NCBI RefSeq assembly: GCF_043729335.1
Contig: NZ_JAYTLQ010000048.1
Span: 20,803-84,802 of the forward strand
DNA: 64,000 nt
Direction: 5' to 3'
Source: Crenothrix sp043729335
GTDB lineage: Bacteria > Pseudomonadota > Gammaproteobacteria > Methylococcales > Methylomonadaceae
Translations under genes and position numbers: made by a program
In this document: piece by piece, positions 8,721-17,815 of the stretch
Layout: the number at the start of each line of letters is the position of its first letter
How positions within the stretch are numbered: the stretch's first letter is position 1
Notes under the pieces: model-generated
What the model was told of the DNA's origin: nothing
Databases searched by the model: none
The model's input: only the letters and a program-made list of their open reading frames with translations

Positions 8721-10027
8721 TGACAGTACACGCACAGGTTCAACAATTGCTGGATTTTATTGATGCCAGCCCCAGTCCTTGGCATGTGGTGGCTCGTATT
8801 GAAACCGAACTGGCGCAGCATCAGTTTAAAAAACTATACGAAACCGACACCTGGACATTGCAACCCGGTGGCCGTTATTACGTAGTACGTGATGATTCGT
8901 CGATTATTGTGTTTGTGCAAGGCCAACAACCTGTACAGGATAGCGGCTTTAAGATTATTGGCGCGCATACCGATTCACCTGGCTTTCGTATTAAACCTAA
9001 CGCCGCCAATTGTATCGATGGTTTATTAAGATTGTCCGTAGAGATTTATGGCGGGCCCATTTTAGCGACCTTTACCGACCGGGATTTGAGCCTTGCCGGG
9101 CGCATCAGTTATAAAAATGCTCAGGGCGACGTTGATCGTGTTTTGGTTTGTTTTGATAAACCACTACTGCGGTTGCCTAATCTGGCCATCCACATGAACA
9201 GGGGGGTTAATGAAGACGGTTTAAAGTTGCACAAACAACTGGAATTACCTTTGCTGTTATCGACTTTAACGACAGAACAATTACCGCAAACCTATTTTGC
9301 CGAATTGTTACAGCAGCAATCCGGTATTGATGCTAAGCAAATGCTAGCCTTCGATCTAGCGGTTTACGATACCCAGAAAGGCAGTTTTTGGGGCGCTGAA
9401 AATGAGTTTTATGCCGATAGCCAGCTGGACAATTTGGCCTCTTGCCATGCAGCGTTGCAGGCTTTGCTGGATGAAACCGTGATGCAATCGGATGCCACTT
9501 TAGTGTGTGCGTTATTTGATCACGAAGAAATTGGCAGCGAAAGTACCAAAGGCGCAAACGGCAGCTTTTTACCGGATGTATTACAACGTATTGCACTGGC
9601 AACGGACACGCAAGGACAAGATTATCACCGGGCACTCGCGAAAAGCTTTATGGTGAGTGCGGATATGGCGCACGCTTATCAGCCTAATTTTCCCAATGCC
9701 TATGACCCAGACCATAAAGTCATGGTCAATAAAGGCCCCGTGATTAAGGTCAATGCCAATCATCGCTACAGCTCAGAAAGTATTTCCGAGGCCATGTTTG
9801 CCGATTGGTGCGGGCAAGTTGATGTGCCGTACCAGCGTTATTCACACCGCAGTGATTTGCCGTGCGGCAGCACCATTGGCCCGATAACATCGGCTAAGCT
9901 TGGGATTCGCACTGTAGATGTGGGTTGTCCAATGTGGGCGATGCACAGTATCAGGGAAAGCGCTGGCGTACTTGATCATGCGGCTATGATTAAAGTCATG
10001 CGGCAGTTTTTGCTCAGTGCAGTGTGA
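8717..10027 (+). CDS. apeB: M18 family aminopeptidase
   Basis: 436 residues, the size of bacterial M18 (aspartyl aminopeptidase-like) enzymes. Metal and active-site motifs are visible: GAHTDSPGFRIKP (His and Asp), DSQLDNLASC, DHEEIGSES and MAHAYQPNF, with a late His in the MWAMHSIRES segment. It would remove N-terminal acidic or neutral residues in the cytoplasm using two metal ions. Two ATGs are adjacent (8717 and 8720); the first overlaps msrB. The downstream alkB start overlaps its stop by 4 bases. Confidence 0.93.
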   Translation: MMTVHAQVQQLLDFIDASPSPWHVVARIETELAQHQFKKLYETDTWTLQPGGRYYVVRDDSSIIVFVQGQQPVQDSGFKIIGAHTDSPGFRIKPNAANCIDGLLRLSVEIYGGPILATFTDRDLSLAGRISYKNAQGDVDRVLVCFDKPLLRLPNLAIHMNRGVNEDGLKLHKQLELPLLLSTLTTEQLPQTYFAELLQQQSGIDAKQMLAFDLAVYDTQKGSFWGAENEFYADSQLDNLASCHAALQALLDETVMQSDATLVCALFDHEEIGSESTKGANGSFLPDVLQRIALATDTQGQDYHRALAKSFMVSADMAHAYQPNFPNAYDPDHKVMVNKGPVIKVNANHRYSSESISEAMFADWCGQVDVPYQRYSHRSDLPCGSTIGPITSAKLGIRTVDVGCPMWAMHSIRESAGVLDHAAMIKVMRQFLLSAV

Positions 10028-10650
10028 CGCAGCAATTGTCGCTGTCGGCGTTTGATGAAAGTTGCCAAGATTTAAATCTGGCATCTTGTGATGGTGAGCT
10101 GAGGCTGGTTAAACAGTTTTACCAGCCTCAGCATGCGGATCAGTTATTTACTGTGCTTAAATCTGATATTGCCTGGCAACAGGAAGATATTCTAATTTAT
10201 GGCAAATACTGTAAAGTGCCGCGCTTAATGGCGTGGTACGGCGATACGCATGCCACTTATCAATATTCGGGCGTCAAGCATCAGCCGCTACCGTGGACTG
10301 CGCAATTATTAGCTATTCGGGAAAAGGTCGAACAGCATTGTAGCCACGATTTTAACAGCGTGTTGCTTAATTTGTACCGCGATGGCCAGGATTCTATGGG
10401 CTGCCATTCCGATGATGAAAAAGAATTGGGTGAGAATCCATTGATTGCCTCTTTAAGTTTGGGTGATGAGCGGGGGTTTAAGTTGCATCATAAAACCCGT
10501 AAAATTACGCTGGATGTGATGCTGGGACATGGGGATTTATTGGTTATGGCGGGAGCTTTGCAGCGTTATTGGAAGCATTCTGTACCCAAAACCCAGCAGT
10601 TAAAAACACCCCGGATTAATTTGACGTTTCGTAAGATTTATCAGCACTGA
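10024..10650 (+). CDS. alkB: AlkB-type 2-oxoglutarate/Fe(II) dioxygenase (DNA repair)
   Basis: 208 residues starting at a GTG that overlaps the apeB stop (GTGA). Iron ligands are H128 and D130 in MGCHSDDEKELG and H185 in YWKHSVPKT; R197 and R203 in RINLTFR bind 2-oxoglutarate. It repairs alkylated DNA or RNA bases by oxidative demethylation, and resembles the human ALKBH2/3-like bacterial group. A repair role next to a uracil-DNA glycosylase and MsrB is consistent with a damage-response cluster, although the glycosylase is on the other strand. Confidence 0.92.
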   Translation: MTQQLSLSAFDESCQDLNLASCDGELRLVKQFYQPQHADQLFTVLKSDIAWQQEDILIYGKYCKVPRLMAWYGDTHATYQYSGVKHQPLPWTAQLLAIREKVEQHCSHDFNSVLLNLYRDGQDSMGCHSDDEKELGENPLIASLSLGDERGFKLHHKTRKITLDVMLGHGDLLVMAGALQRYWKHSVPKTQQLKTPRINLTFRKIYQH

Positions 10651-10724
10651 TGCAGCCATTATATGGGCTAAGCACATAACACGGACACCCCCCATAAGCC
10701 ACAGCGCTGGCTCTTATCCAGAAA

Positions 10725-10934
10725 CACCAATCTTACGGTCGAGTCACCTGTCAACTTAAAGCAGCCAGTGCGGCCTTTGGCCATAATGCTCAGCACAGTT
10801 TAGAGCATGATTGACTTTTGGTGGATTCTTACCACACCAGCCGTTACCACATGAACATTAAAACACTGACCAAGGCCATGCTTACCGAGGAGTTTATGGC
10901 TATTGACCGATTACTTAAATACGTCGCCGGATAA
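10725..10934 (+). pseudogene. C-terminal remnant of a uracil-DNA glycosylase
   Basis: The plus strand encodes CQLKAASAAFGHNAQHSLEHD, then a TGA at 10812-10814, then LLVDSYHTSRYHMNIKTL and TKAMLTEEFMAIDRLLKY before the final TAA at 10932-10934. This aligns with the C-terminus of the intact glycosylase at 7592-8302 (YQLKATSAVFAHNAQHPLEYDRFLVDSYHTSRYN...). The internal TGA replaces the CGA/Arg codon. Nothing recognisable is left of the N-terminal two thirds. It is a decayed paralogue or a partial duplication in the opposite orientation, 2.4 kb from its relative. Confidence 0.85.
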
Positions 10935-11123
10935 AGCATTTATTTTTCACAAACGAGTAAGTTTTATCCTACATTTTCTGCATTTGATGTGAAATAGTTC
11001 ACAGACAGCGAGCTAATATCATTGTAAAGTAAAGCCACTCAATGTTCCGACTTTACTATTTTTTTCCAAAAAGCTTAACATTGCACCTGTCCTATTTTAT
11101 TTCAGTATAGGGAGCATAAATTC

Positions 11124-12092
11124 ATGAACATTTCACATGCTTATAACGTTTCACAGGCTTATAAGGAAGAAATCAGAACGGCCATAGAAGCGGATTGTTT
11201 ATTACTTGAGAATGGCTGCAAAAATGCTTTTTTATCGGCGTATGCTTTGGATATATCCAGGCCTGATTTTGCTGAGGCTACCTTGCCACAAATGTGGTCG
11301 ATGGAAATTTTTATCCTCAAAAGCCTTTCATGCGAGCAGCTGTCGCGGCGGATGTGGATAATCCGGGAAAAATTTCGTTTACAGGCAGGTGATGCCGTTT
11401 ACGCCAGTTATGCAAAATGTTTACCCGAATCAATATCAGACGAAGCCCTTCAAAAAGGCATTGGCGCTGAAAATTACCCGCTTTTAAAAGAAGATGCCAT
11501 TAATCTTATCAGGCAGATGCAACGCATGAATTACTACCGTGTACAACGAAATATTGAAATAAATACCAAAAAAAAGCTCCCTATCATTATCTTTTTTTTG
11601 TTGCTGGTAGCGGGTATCTTGCTTTTTTCGGTATTGAAACGAACAGATGAAGGCCAAAGTTGGCAGTTGATTTTGTTAACGGTTTACTTTGGCATGATTG
11701 GTGCCGTTGTAAGCCTGCTACAGCGTCTTGAGCAAGCCTCTAATACGCCTACCAATTTTACGGATTCTGCCATTAATTCCACTGATATCGGCCAGGGTAT
11801 GTCAAATTTTTATATGGTTTCTTTAGTAGTCAGTGGCGCAGTGTTTTCCGTACTGGTGTATTTGCTTGCAAGATCCCAGCTTATTAATGTCCTTGATTTG
11901 TTACCCAAACCCAATCCGGACCTGTGTAAATTTGATCCTACACAAACGCAAAATACTATAGAAAAATTTCTATGTGACCCTTACGACTCCGCCCAGACAG
12001 CAAAATTGCTCATTTTGTGCTTTATATCGGGTTTTGCTGAGCGTTTTGTGCCGGATGTGCTCGATAGCTTAATTAGGCGGGCAAAAACTTAA
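11124..12092 (+). CDS. Hypothetical four-helix membrane protein
   Basis: 322 residues, family not recognised. The first 150 residues are soluble and partly helical. Hydrophobic segments follow at about 151-170 (LPIIIFFLLLVAGILLFSVL), 180-200 (LILLTVYFGMIGAVVSLLQ), 229-250 (YMVSLVVSGAVFSVLVYLL) and 290-305 (KLLILCFISGFAERF). The last ends FAERFVPDVLDSLI, which resembles the end of other uncharacterised bacterial membrane proteins. GGGAGC lies ten bases before the ATG. The DUF2235 hydrolase begins 113 bases downstream on the same strand, so the pair may be one transcription unit. Confidence 0.6.
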   Translation: MNISHAYNVSQAYKEEIRTAIEADCLLLENGCKNAFLSAYALDISRPDFAEATLPQMWSMEIFILKSLSCEQLSRRMWIIREKFRLQAGDAVYASYAKCLPESISDEALQKGIGAENYPLLKEDAINLIRQMQRMNYYRVQRNIEINTKKKLPIIIFFLLLVAGILLFSVLKRTDEGQSWQLILLTVYFGMIGAVVSLLQRLEQASNTPTNFTDSAINSTDIGQGMSNFYMVSLVVSGAVFSVLVYLLARSQLINVLDLLPKPNPDLCKFDPTQTQNTIEKFLCDPYDSAQTAKLLILCFISGFAERFVPDVLDSLIRRAKT

Positions 12093-12204
12093 TAGTGACC
12101 TAATTTATAAATACTTTTAGGATAAAACACCATAAAAACTACAAATGTCCGCTTATTGTTTTTGCAATAACCCTGACATAAGCTTTATCAAAGAGGCATT
12201 CCCA

Positions 12205-13362
12205 ATGAGATTTCAGGCGCGTGAAAATATTAAGCTGAGCCAAAATATATCGGATGCACCTATCCGCCATCTTATATTTTTGATTGATGGAACGGGGATG
12301 TCTGCAAGCTGCAAAAATGCAATTGATAGACAATCTAATGTTTACAAATTAAGCTTGTACCTTGATCCTCGTAGCGAGGCTGGTGAGTCACAAATTGTAT
12401 TCTATTTGCCCGGCATAGGCTCCAAAACCAGCGGCCTTCCCATTATTAACAGTATATTTGCCAAACAATTGCCTTTGGATGTCGAAAAAGTCTACATTAA
12501 TATTTGCACCAATTACATCTGGTCTGAAAATGAAAACGAGCGCGATAAAATTTATATTTTCGGATTTTCTCGCGGTGCCGTTGTCGCACGTTTGGTGACT
12601 GCGCTTATTGGAAAATATGGCGTATTGCGTTCCTCGCAAATAGAAATGTTTCCAAGAATTTGGAATGATTTTGTCAATTATAGAAAAATTAATGATTTAA
12701 ACGGTTTCAAGGAGGACTATTGCCATTGCCTTGAAGAGATCAATATTGAATTTTTGGGGCTGTTTGATACGGTTTATGGCAATTACCAAGGCAAAAATTC
12801 AGCAGGTCTGAAGAAAATTTTTTTCGATGACCGCATACTGGGCACTCATGTAAAGGCCACCACACACCTTTTGGCGTTGCATGAAACACGCGCTCTTTTC
12901 CGGCCTGTACTGTTTCAGAAAAAACGCGATCCCAACCAAATTCTTGAGCAAATTTGGATGCCCGGTGTCCATACCGATATTGGTGGAGGTTACTCGGATG
13001 ATTTTTTAAGCAATATTTCTTTAATTACCATGCTGGATAAGGTGCTAGAAAACACCTTTCTTGAAATTGATTTTAAAAAAAGTAGAAATCTTTTACGTTT
13101 AATTGCTGACCAGCTTAACCAAAATAGATTTACCATTAATAACGATTGTGATTTATGGTTATGGAAATCAGTAGCTTTGTTTTCTAAAGGCAATCGTATT
13201 CTGGATAATAAAGATGAGTGCCAGTTAATACACCCCATTTTTAAAATTCTTAATGGTCGCTCGTTTTTAAATAAAAAAACCAAGTCGCTAGATGATTTTA
13301 ATAGCCCAAACTTTCCATTTTCTGAGGCAATCGTCACTTCGCTTAGAAACCTGGAAAATTAA
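12205..13362 (+). CDS. DUF2235 alpha/beta hydrolase
   Basis: 385 residues. The start of the fold reads RHLIFLIDGTGMSASC; the nucleophile elbow is FGFSRGAVVARLV (GxSxG-like, G-F-S-R-G); a conserved region follows (EFLGLFDTVYG) and a late WMPGVHTDIGGGY segment holds the probable catalytic Asp/His. This is the DUF2235 domain, also seen in type VI secretion phospholipase effectors (Tle1-like). No VgrG, PAAR or immunity gene is visible nearby. The frame is open from 12145, but AGAGG precedes the ATG at 12205, so I start there. It has no signal peptide. Confidence 0.82.
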   Translation: MRFQARENIKLSQNISDAPIRHLIFLIDGTGMSASCKNAIDRQSNVYKLSLYLDPRSEAGESQIVFYLPGIGSKTSGLPIINSIFAKQLPLDVEKVYINICTNYIWSENENERDKIYIFGFSRGAVVARLVTALIGKYGVLRSSQIEMFPRIWNDFVNYRKINDLNGFKEDYCHCLEEINIEFLGLFDTVYGNYQGKNSAGLKKIFFDDRILGTHVKATTHLLALHETRALFRPVLFQKKRDPNQILEQIWMPGVHTDIGGGYSDDFLSNISLITMLDKVLENTFLEIDFKKSRNLLRLIADQLNQNRFTINNDCDLWLWKSVALFSKGNRILDNKDECQLIHPIFKILNGRSFLNKKTKSLDDFNSPNFPFSEAIVTSLRNLEN

Positions 13363-13364
13363 TC

Positions 13365-13994
13365 TTACAACTTGCTCGCCACAATAGCTAACCAGGGTTG
13401 TTCATGAATCGGTTTTCCGGCAGGCCGGTAATAATAATCAAGCACGGTAAATCCCGCTGTTTCCAAAAATAGCGTACTGACATCCAACTCCATGTAGTGC
13501 CCGTAACGCTGGCCTGACCAGCCTTCACCATTCCCGCGTGGATTGGATAAAAATAGAATGCCATTAGGTCTTAATGCGGCCTGTAACATTAAAAGAACGC
13601 CTGGCAATGTCTGACTGGGCACATGAAACAACGACGCATTGGCGAAGATGCCATCAAAAGCGTGTTGGGGTAACGCCATATTAACAAAGGTCTCATGCAG
13701 AATGTGGCAGCCGGTGTAGGTTCTGGCCATTTTGCAAAAAACCTCGCTGCCGTCCAGACCAACGGGTCGATGTCCCAGTGATTTAAAATAGCTGACATCT
13801 CTGCCTGGGCCACAACCCAAATCTAAAATATCCAATGGTTTATCTTTTGGAAATGGCGCCAAGAATGCTGCGTAGTTCTGGGTGACATCGTGGTCTTTGG
13901 TGCCCTGCCAAAATGAATCGGCATTCTGATTGTAATGGCTAATCGTTACCGTTTCTATCTCATTTAATTCTTCCACAGCTGATTTCATAAGCAT
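13365..13994 (-). CDS. Class I SAM-dependent methyltransferase
   Basis: 209 residues. SAM-binding motif I is LDILDLGCGPGRDVSYFKS near residues 54-72, followed by the acidic loop PVGLDGSEVF and the motif IV region FDGIFANASLFHVP. The substrate cannot be read from the sequence. It ends two bases after the DUF2235 gene, convergent with it. Start at 13994 or at the second ATG two codons later; nothing decides. Confidence 0.85.
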   Translation of the reverse strand: MLMKSAVEELNEIETVTISHYNQNADSFWQGTKDHDVTQNYAAFLAPFPKDKPLDILDLGCGPGRDVSYFKSLGHRPVGLDGSEVFCKMARTYTGCHILHETFVNMALPQHAFDGIFANASLFHVPSQTLPGVLLMLQAALRPNGILFLSNPRGNGEGWSGQRYGHYMELDVSTLFLETAGFTVLDYYYRPAGKPIHEQPWLAIVASKL

Positions 13995-14018
13995 TTACGG
14001 GTTAGGTGGATTATAATG

Positions 14019-14522
14019 TTACGGCTTTTTGGAATTATTGAGATCATTCATATCCTGGTATACAAGTGTCGGCGCAGACTTTAAAAACACACTCTCATCA
14101 AACTGGTTTAACCAAGCCGCGTTTAAAGTGACTTCTTCATACAGCCAATAATACAGCTCAGACTGGAAAATGCTATACCGGTAATTGTATTTGCATTGCA
14201 GCCATTGATTAGCGATACAGCCAATAATTCTGGGAGTTTTATTGGCATTGTTATCATAATAGGCAAGGCTTTGGCTGGCTAAATTTATAGTAAAGCGGTC
14301 AAAAATGACAGCTCCATCCCCTAGCTTTGCATGGTTGACTCGACTCCCTTGAATATCATCACCCTGCTGATCTATAACACAATGCTTATCTAAAGCATAA
14401 ACCGCCGGTGGGAATTTTATGGGGTATCTATCGGGAATATTGGCGCGTTGCAACACATGCGCCGGTGTTCTTTGGCTTTTATCCCATTGTTTAATGATTA
14501 TTTGTAGAATTAACACGCTCAT
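14019..14522 (-). CDS. Hypothetical protein
   Basis: 167 residues, not recognised. It is rich in Asn, Gln and Tyr, with a short hydrophobic N-terminus (MSVLILQIIIKQW) that is too short for a clear signal peptide. The middle contains ASQSLAYYDNNANKTPRI and two Cys about nine residues apart (IIGCIANQWLQCKY). It resembles small surface-adhesin-like or CNP1-type proteins only loosely. It lies 24 bases upstream of the methyltransferase gene on the same strand. Confidence 0.5.
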   Translation of the reverse strand: MSVLILQIIIKQWDKSQRTPAHVLQRANIPDRYPIKFPPAVYALDKHCVIDQQGDDIQGSRVNHAKLGDGAVIFDRFTINLASQSLAYYDNNANKTPRIIGCIANQWLQCKYNYRYSIFQSELYYWLYEEVTLNAAWLNQFDESVFLKSAPTLVYQDMNDLNNSKKP

Positions 14523-14680
14523 TTTTAATGGCTTATATTATTGATTAGTAAAGGTGGGCACGCAGTTTTGTCCACCATTACTTCTATTCTGCGTGGTCAC
14601 GAAGAGTATGCGCCCTGTAATGGTCAGGCAAATTATTAAAACATTACAATTAGCTGAGTGTTAGAAAGGGCGGAGATATA

Positions 14681-14998
14681 TCAATCTGCTTTCGTTTGAA
14701 GGATATTTCCGGTTTTACTATCACACAAAACGAATACATCCACGCCATTTTTCTGCGTGATCCTTACTTGAAACAAAAAAGTCTCTTTTTGATGGAGGGA
14801 TCGTAGACCCTTAATAATTCCTGGCTTCAAAAGTAAGGCCTTTTTTTGACAAACAGAAATATTTGCTTTGTTGGAAGGTATTTCATAGCGACGTTCATTG
14901 TTCGTGTCCGCGTTAGCGACCGTTAAGAAATTTACCGAGATTACTAATCCAAAACCCAATGTAAAAAGATGCCCAATTATCATTTTTTTCAATGCCAT
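14681..14998 (-). CDS. Secreted PepSY-like protein
   Basis: 105 residues. A signal peptide covers about 1-31 (cleavage after VANA). The mature part has one compact domain: CQKKALLLKPGIIKGLRS, then a beta segment FLFQVRITQKNGVDVFVLCD and the ending GNILQTKAD. The pattern of a helix followed by strands ending in a turn and 'D..TG.I' is that of PepSY domains, which often inhibit or chaperone periplasmic enzymes. Two Cys could form a disulfide. Partner unknown. Confidence 0.6.
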   Translation of the reverse strand: MALKKMIIGHLFTLGFGLVISVNFLTVANADTNNERRYEIPSNKANISVCQKKALLLKPGIIKGLRSLHQKETFLFQVRITQKNGVDVFVLCDSKTGNILQTKAD

Positions 14999-15131
14999 AC
15001 CCCTTAATTTCCACCTATTAAAATTTATTAGAAAGCTGGCAGAATGGGAAAGCTTACAATAATCTCATTGCTTTCAAAATTTGACAATAAAATGTCAGGC
15101 ACTCTGTAATTTTTGCGCGTTCCTAAAATAA

Positions 15132-15653
15132 CTAGCCATAAAACACGCTGCGCTTTGGACGATTCCAAATTTGCGCAATACTTAACGCCGCCAGCGCTAA
15201 AAAAGCCGCCAATGTCAGCTCTGGAATACTAAAGCCCAATAAAGTCCAATCTATTTTAGCGCATTCACCCGTGCCGTTTAACATAAGCTTTATAGTATTC
15301 GACAACGGAAAGTTTTGGAAAATATATTCCAAACCAGGGCTGCACTCGGGTACTTTATCCGGTGGTAAGTGCTGCAACCAAATATGCCGCATGGAAACCC
15401 CAGCACCACACAGCGCCAAAACTGCGCCCAAAATCGCATAAATATTGGTGCTTTGTTGTTTGGGATTGTGTATTGCTGCACACAAAAAACACAGCCCCGT
15501 TGCAAAAATAGCTATCCGTTGGGAAATACACAGCGGACAGGGCTCCAATTTTTTTTCAAATTGTAAATAAGCACCGATAAGCAATAAGCTACAACAGATT
15601 AAAAACCCTATAAAAAAATAGGTTCGGGAATTAAAGTGCAATGGATTCAACAT
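15132..15653 (-). CDS. dsbB: Disulfide bond formation protein DsbB
   Basis: 173 residues from the ATG at 15653, which has GAGGAAA just upstream; the frame is open 30 bases further but without a site. Four membrane helices are visible. The first periplasmic loop carries the CPLC redox pair (C39, C42) and the second carries two Cys in VPECSPGLEY and GTGECAKIDW. DsbB re-oxidises DsbA and passes electrons to quinone. No dsbA gene is adjacent. Methanotroph envelope enzymes such as XoxF, which has a vicinal disulfide, depend on this kind of pathway. Confidence 0.93.
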   Translation of the reverse strand: MLNPLHFNSRTYFFIGFLICCSLLLIGAYLQFEKKLEPCPLCISQRIAIFATGLCFLCAAIHNPKQQSTNIYAILGAVLALCGAGVSMRHIWLQHLPPDKVPECSPGLEYIFQNFPLSNTIKLMLNGTGECAKIDWTLLGFSIPELTLAAFLALAALSIAQIWNRPKRSVFYG

Positions 15654-15838
15654 ATTTTCCTCTGCGACTATAAAAAGCCGCATTTAGACAAACCAAAGGT
15701 TCAAATTATACCTCTAGCACACAACTAGGAACACAATGTCTAATGAAAATTTGTCAGGGATATTTTTTTTAGGCTAATGAGGAGTTTGTTTTAACGTTGA
15801 ATCTAGAAATTGCTTTGTTGAAAGGCGCTTGCAACTGA

Positions 15839-15872
15839 ATATCGGAACCCCTGCTAACCGGGGTTCCGATAT
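15839..15872. terminator. Perfect 13-bp hairpin downstream of the OmpA-family gene
   Basis: ATATCGGAACCCC pairs with GGGGTTCCGATAT around an 8-base loop, ten bases after the stop at 15882. There is no T-run, so it may stabilise the mRNA 3' end or help termination. Confidence 0.6.
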
Positions 15873-15881
15873 GATATAAGC

Positions 15882-17300
15882 TTACTTTGCGGTCACACGT
15901 AGTTCAATGCGACGGTTTTGTTGACGACCTTCGGCCGTATCATTAGTCGCCACAGGATGATTGCTGCCATAACCTTCGGCATCTAACCGGCTTTTATCAA
16001 TCCCTGCCTTAACCAGCGCAGCTTGAATGGTGCGGGCGCGATCTGATGATAATTTATGATTAGATTTTGCATTGCCGGTATTGTCGGTATAACCACCAAT
16101 TTTTATTTTAACTTTTGGAAAAGCCTTAAGAATTTCAATAGTATTCGTTATTTGTGGGGTGGATTCAGCTTTTAAAGTGGCCTTGCCGGTATCAAATGTA
16201 GTGCCATCCATTGTAAACCATTTATCTTTATCAATTTTGGCATTGGCATCGTTAATAAACGCATACAACTTGCTTTCCATACTGGTTGCTGGCGCTTTTA
16301 AATCATATCCAGTCGATAATTTTTGTTCAAAAAATGCCATACCACTATTAGCAGCGGAGGCAGGTTCGGCGGTTATCGGAACTGATGGAGCTACTCTTGC
16401 AGGTGTTGTTGGCGTAGTGCTGGTTATCGGTGTAGAGGTGGTATCTGGGCCGCTAACTGAGACAGGTGCGGTATCCACAGACTTTTTAAGGTTTTTCCAT
16501 ATTCCCCAGCCTAATGCCAAAATAGAACCTAGAATAAGCCAGGGTAACAACTTGCCAAATAGACCCACATCATCATCCTCAACCGGCGCGGGTGGCGGTA
16601 CTATTTTGCGTTCTCTTACTACGGGTGCTACGTAGGGCTCTTCTACCCTCTTCTCCTTAGCAAGGGAAGTAACGGGGATTTCTGTCTTATGTGCAAGGGC
16701 TTCATCAACAGCACGGACACTAGCCGCTGCGGGAATGCTTTGTGCACTACTGGCTGTTGCAGTGCTGGCTCCAAAAATACCTGCTAAACCTGCCGGAAGT
16801 AAATTTTTCAAAAAACCGGATTGCTCCTGTAATAGCCCCATTAAACCGGCTGGACTGGTTATTTGTTGAGATTTAAGGGTTTTACCTAACACCGCAAAAA
16901 CAATTGGGGTGAGCAAACCCAATAAAGAGGTCGATGACTGCTTGCTAATACCGCTAGCATCAGCCACAACATTGGCTATGCCATCTGTTTTATTGCCGAA
17001 AATTGAGTTTAAAAGACTGCCCCCTGTGTTGGCCATTCTTGTTGTAACATCGCCACCCACTAATGAGGCGCCTAAATTACTGAGCAAGCCGCTGTCGTGA
17101 TTTTGTGTTAATAAATTGAAAAGAATGCTGGCACCTTGGGTATCTGCGCTTTTGTGAATTAAACCCGAAAGCAGGGACGGAAGGGCACCGCCTAATGCTG
17201 AACCGGTATTCTTAGTTGACTCGCCAATAAAATTTGCTATCTTTGAGACTACATCCTCGGTTAAGTGGGCATTTAATAGTTCTAGTAAATTGTTGGACAT
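15882..17300 (-). CDS. DUF937 and OmpA-domain envelope protein
   Basis: 472 residues from the ATG at 17300, preceded by GAGGAGATATTGC; earlier in-frame ATGs lack a site. The N-terminal 180 residues form a DUF937 domain with repeated LLG/GLL helices (ALGGALPSLLSGLIHKS). A Pro/Val-rich linker and one membrane helix (WLILGSILALGWGIW) follow near residue 255. After a Thr/Pro/Ser linker, the C-terminal OmpA-like peptidoglycan-binding domain shows KIKIGGYTDNTGN, LSSDRARTIQAAL and the ending GRQQNRRIELRVTAK. It probably anchors to the cell wall from the inner membrane. A YidB-like cytoplasmic or lumenal N-domain role is unknown. Confidence 0.88.
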   Translation of the reverse strand: MSNNLLELLNAHLTEDVVSKIANFIGESTKNTGSALGGALPSLLSGLIHKSADTQGASILFNLLTQNHDSGLLSNLGASLVGGDVTTRMANTGGSLLNSIFGNKTDGIANVVADASGISKQSSTSLLGLLTPIVFAVLGKTLKSQQITSPAGLMGLLQEQSGFLKNLLPAGLAGIFGASTATASSAQSIPAAASVRAVDEALAHKTEIPVTSLAKEKRVEEPYVAPVVRERKIVPPPAPVEDDDVGLFGKLLPWLILGSILALGWGIWKNLKKSVDTAPVSVSGPDTTSTPITSTTPTTPARVAPSVPITAEPASAANSGMAFFEQKLSTGYDLKAPATSMESKLYAFINDANAKIDKDKWFTMDGTTFDTGKATLKAESTPQITNTIEILKAFPKVKIKIGGYTDNTGNAKSNHKLSSDRARTIQAALVKAGIDKSRLDAEGYGSNHPVATNDTAEGRQQNRRIELRVTAK

Positions 17301-17677
17301 GCAATATCTCCTCATTAGTCTTTTTGTGTGACACAACGTGGCTTTGTGTCGAGGGTAATTTAACAACATATTGCCGCTTCTTTAATGGACAAATGCTCCC
17401 TGTACAATTAGCGGTTGTGCTGGCAGCAAACTCGATTGTCAACTTTGAGTTAAAGAATGTCAACAAGAACCCGATGTAATCACATAATCAGTAAGGTAAA
17501 ATTAGTTGCCCATTAATTTAACCTGAGGTATTTTTTACTGGAAAGTGAAGCAGATACGTAAGCGCCATCCTCCCCTAATGCCACTGGGGCACAAGCAATA
17601 AACAAATTTAAAAAACTAAAAAAAACACATAAGTGTAGATTGTATTTTGTTAACTTCAAGTTGATAACTTTATTTTT
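17301..17677. other. Non-coding region upstream of the DUF937-OmpA gene
   Basis: About 380 bases with no credible gene. It should hold the promoter of the minus-strand OmpA-family gene. I see no strong hairpin or operator. Confidence 0.4.
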
Positions 17678-17772
17678 GGCTACTTAATCTTAAAGCGGGA
17701 CAGTTTAAGTTAGGCCGTTCGTGGTGAGCTTGTCGAACCATGCTCGGCTTAGTCCCGTTTAGTGGGTAGCCT
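17678..17772. repeat. REP-like inverted repeat, copy 2
   Basis: It shares the outer GGCTAC...GTAGCC arms, the GGGACAG/GTCCCG boxes and the core GTTCGTGGTGAGCTTGTCGA with the copies at 7275 and 18491. It lacks the second core arm. It lies 44 bases beyond the 3' end of fchA. Confidence 0.8.
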
Positions 17773-17815
17773 TATTTTTTTATGCAACTAAAAAATTAAG
17801 CTCGGTATACGCTAT

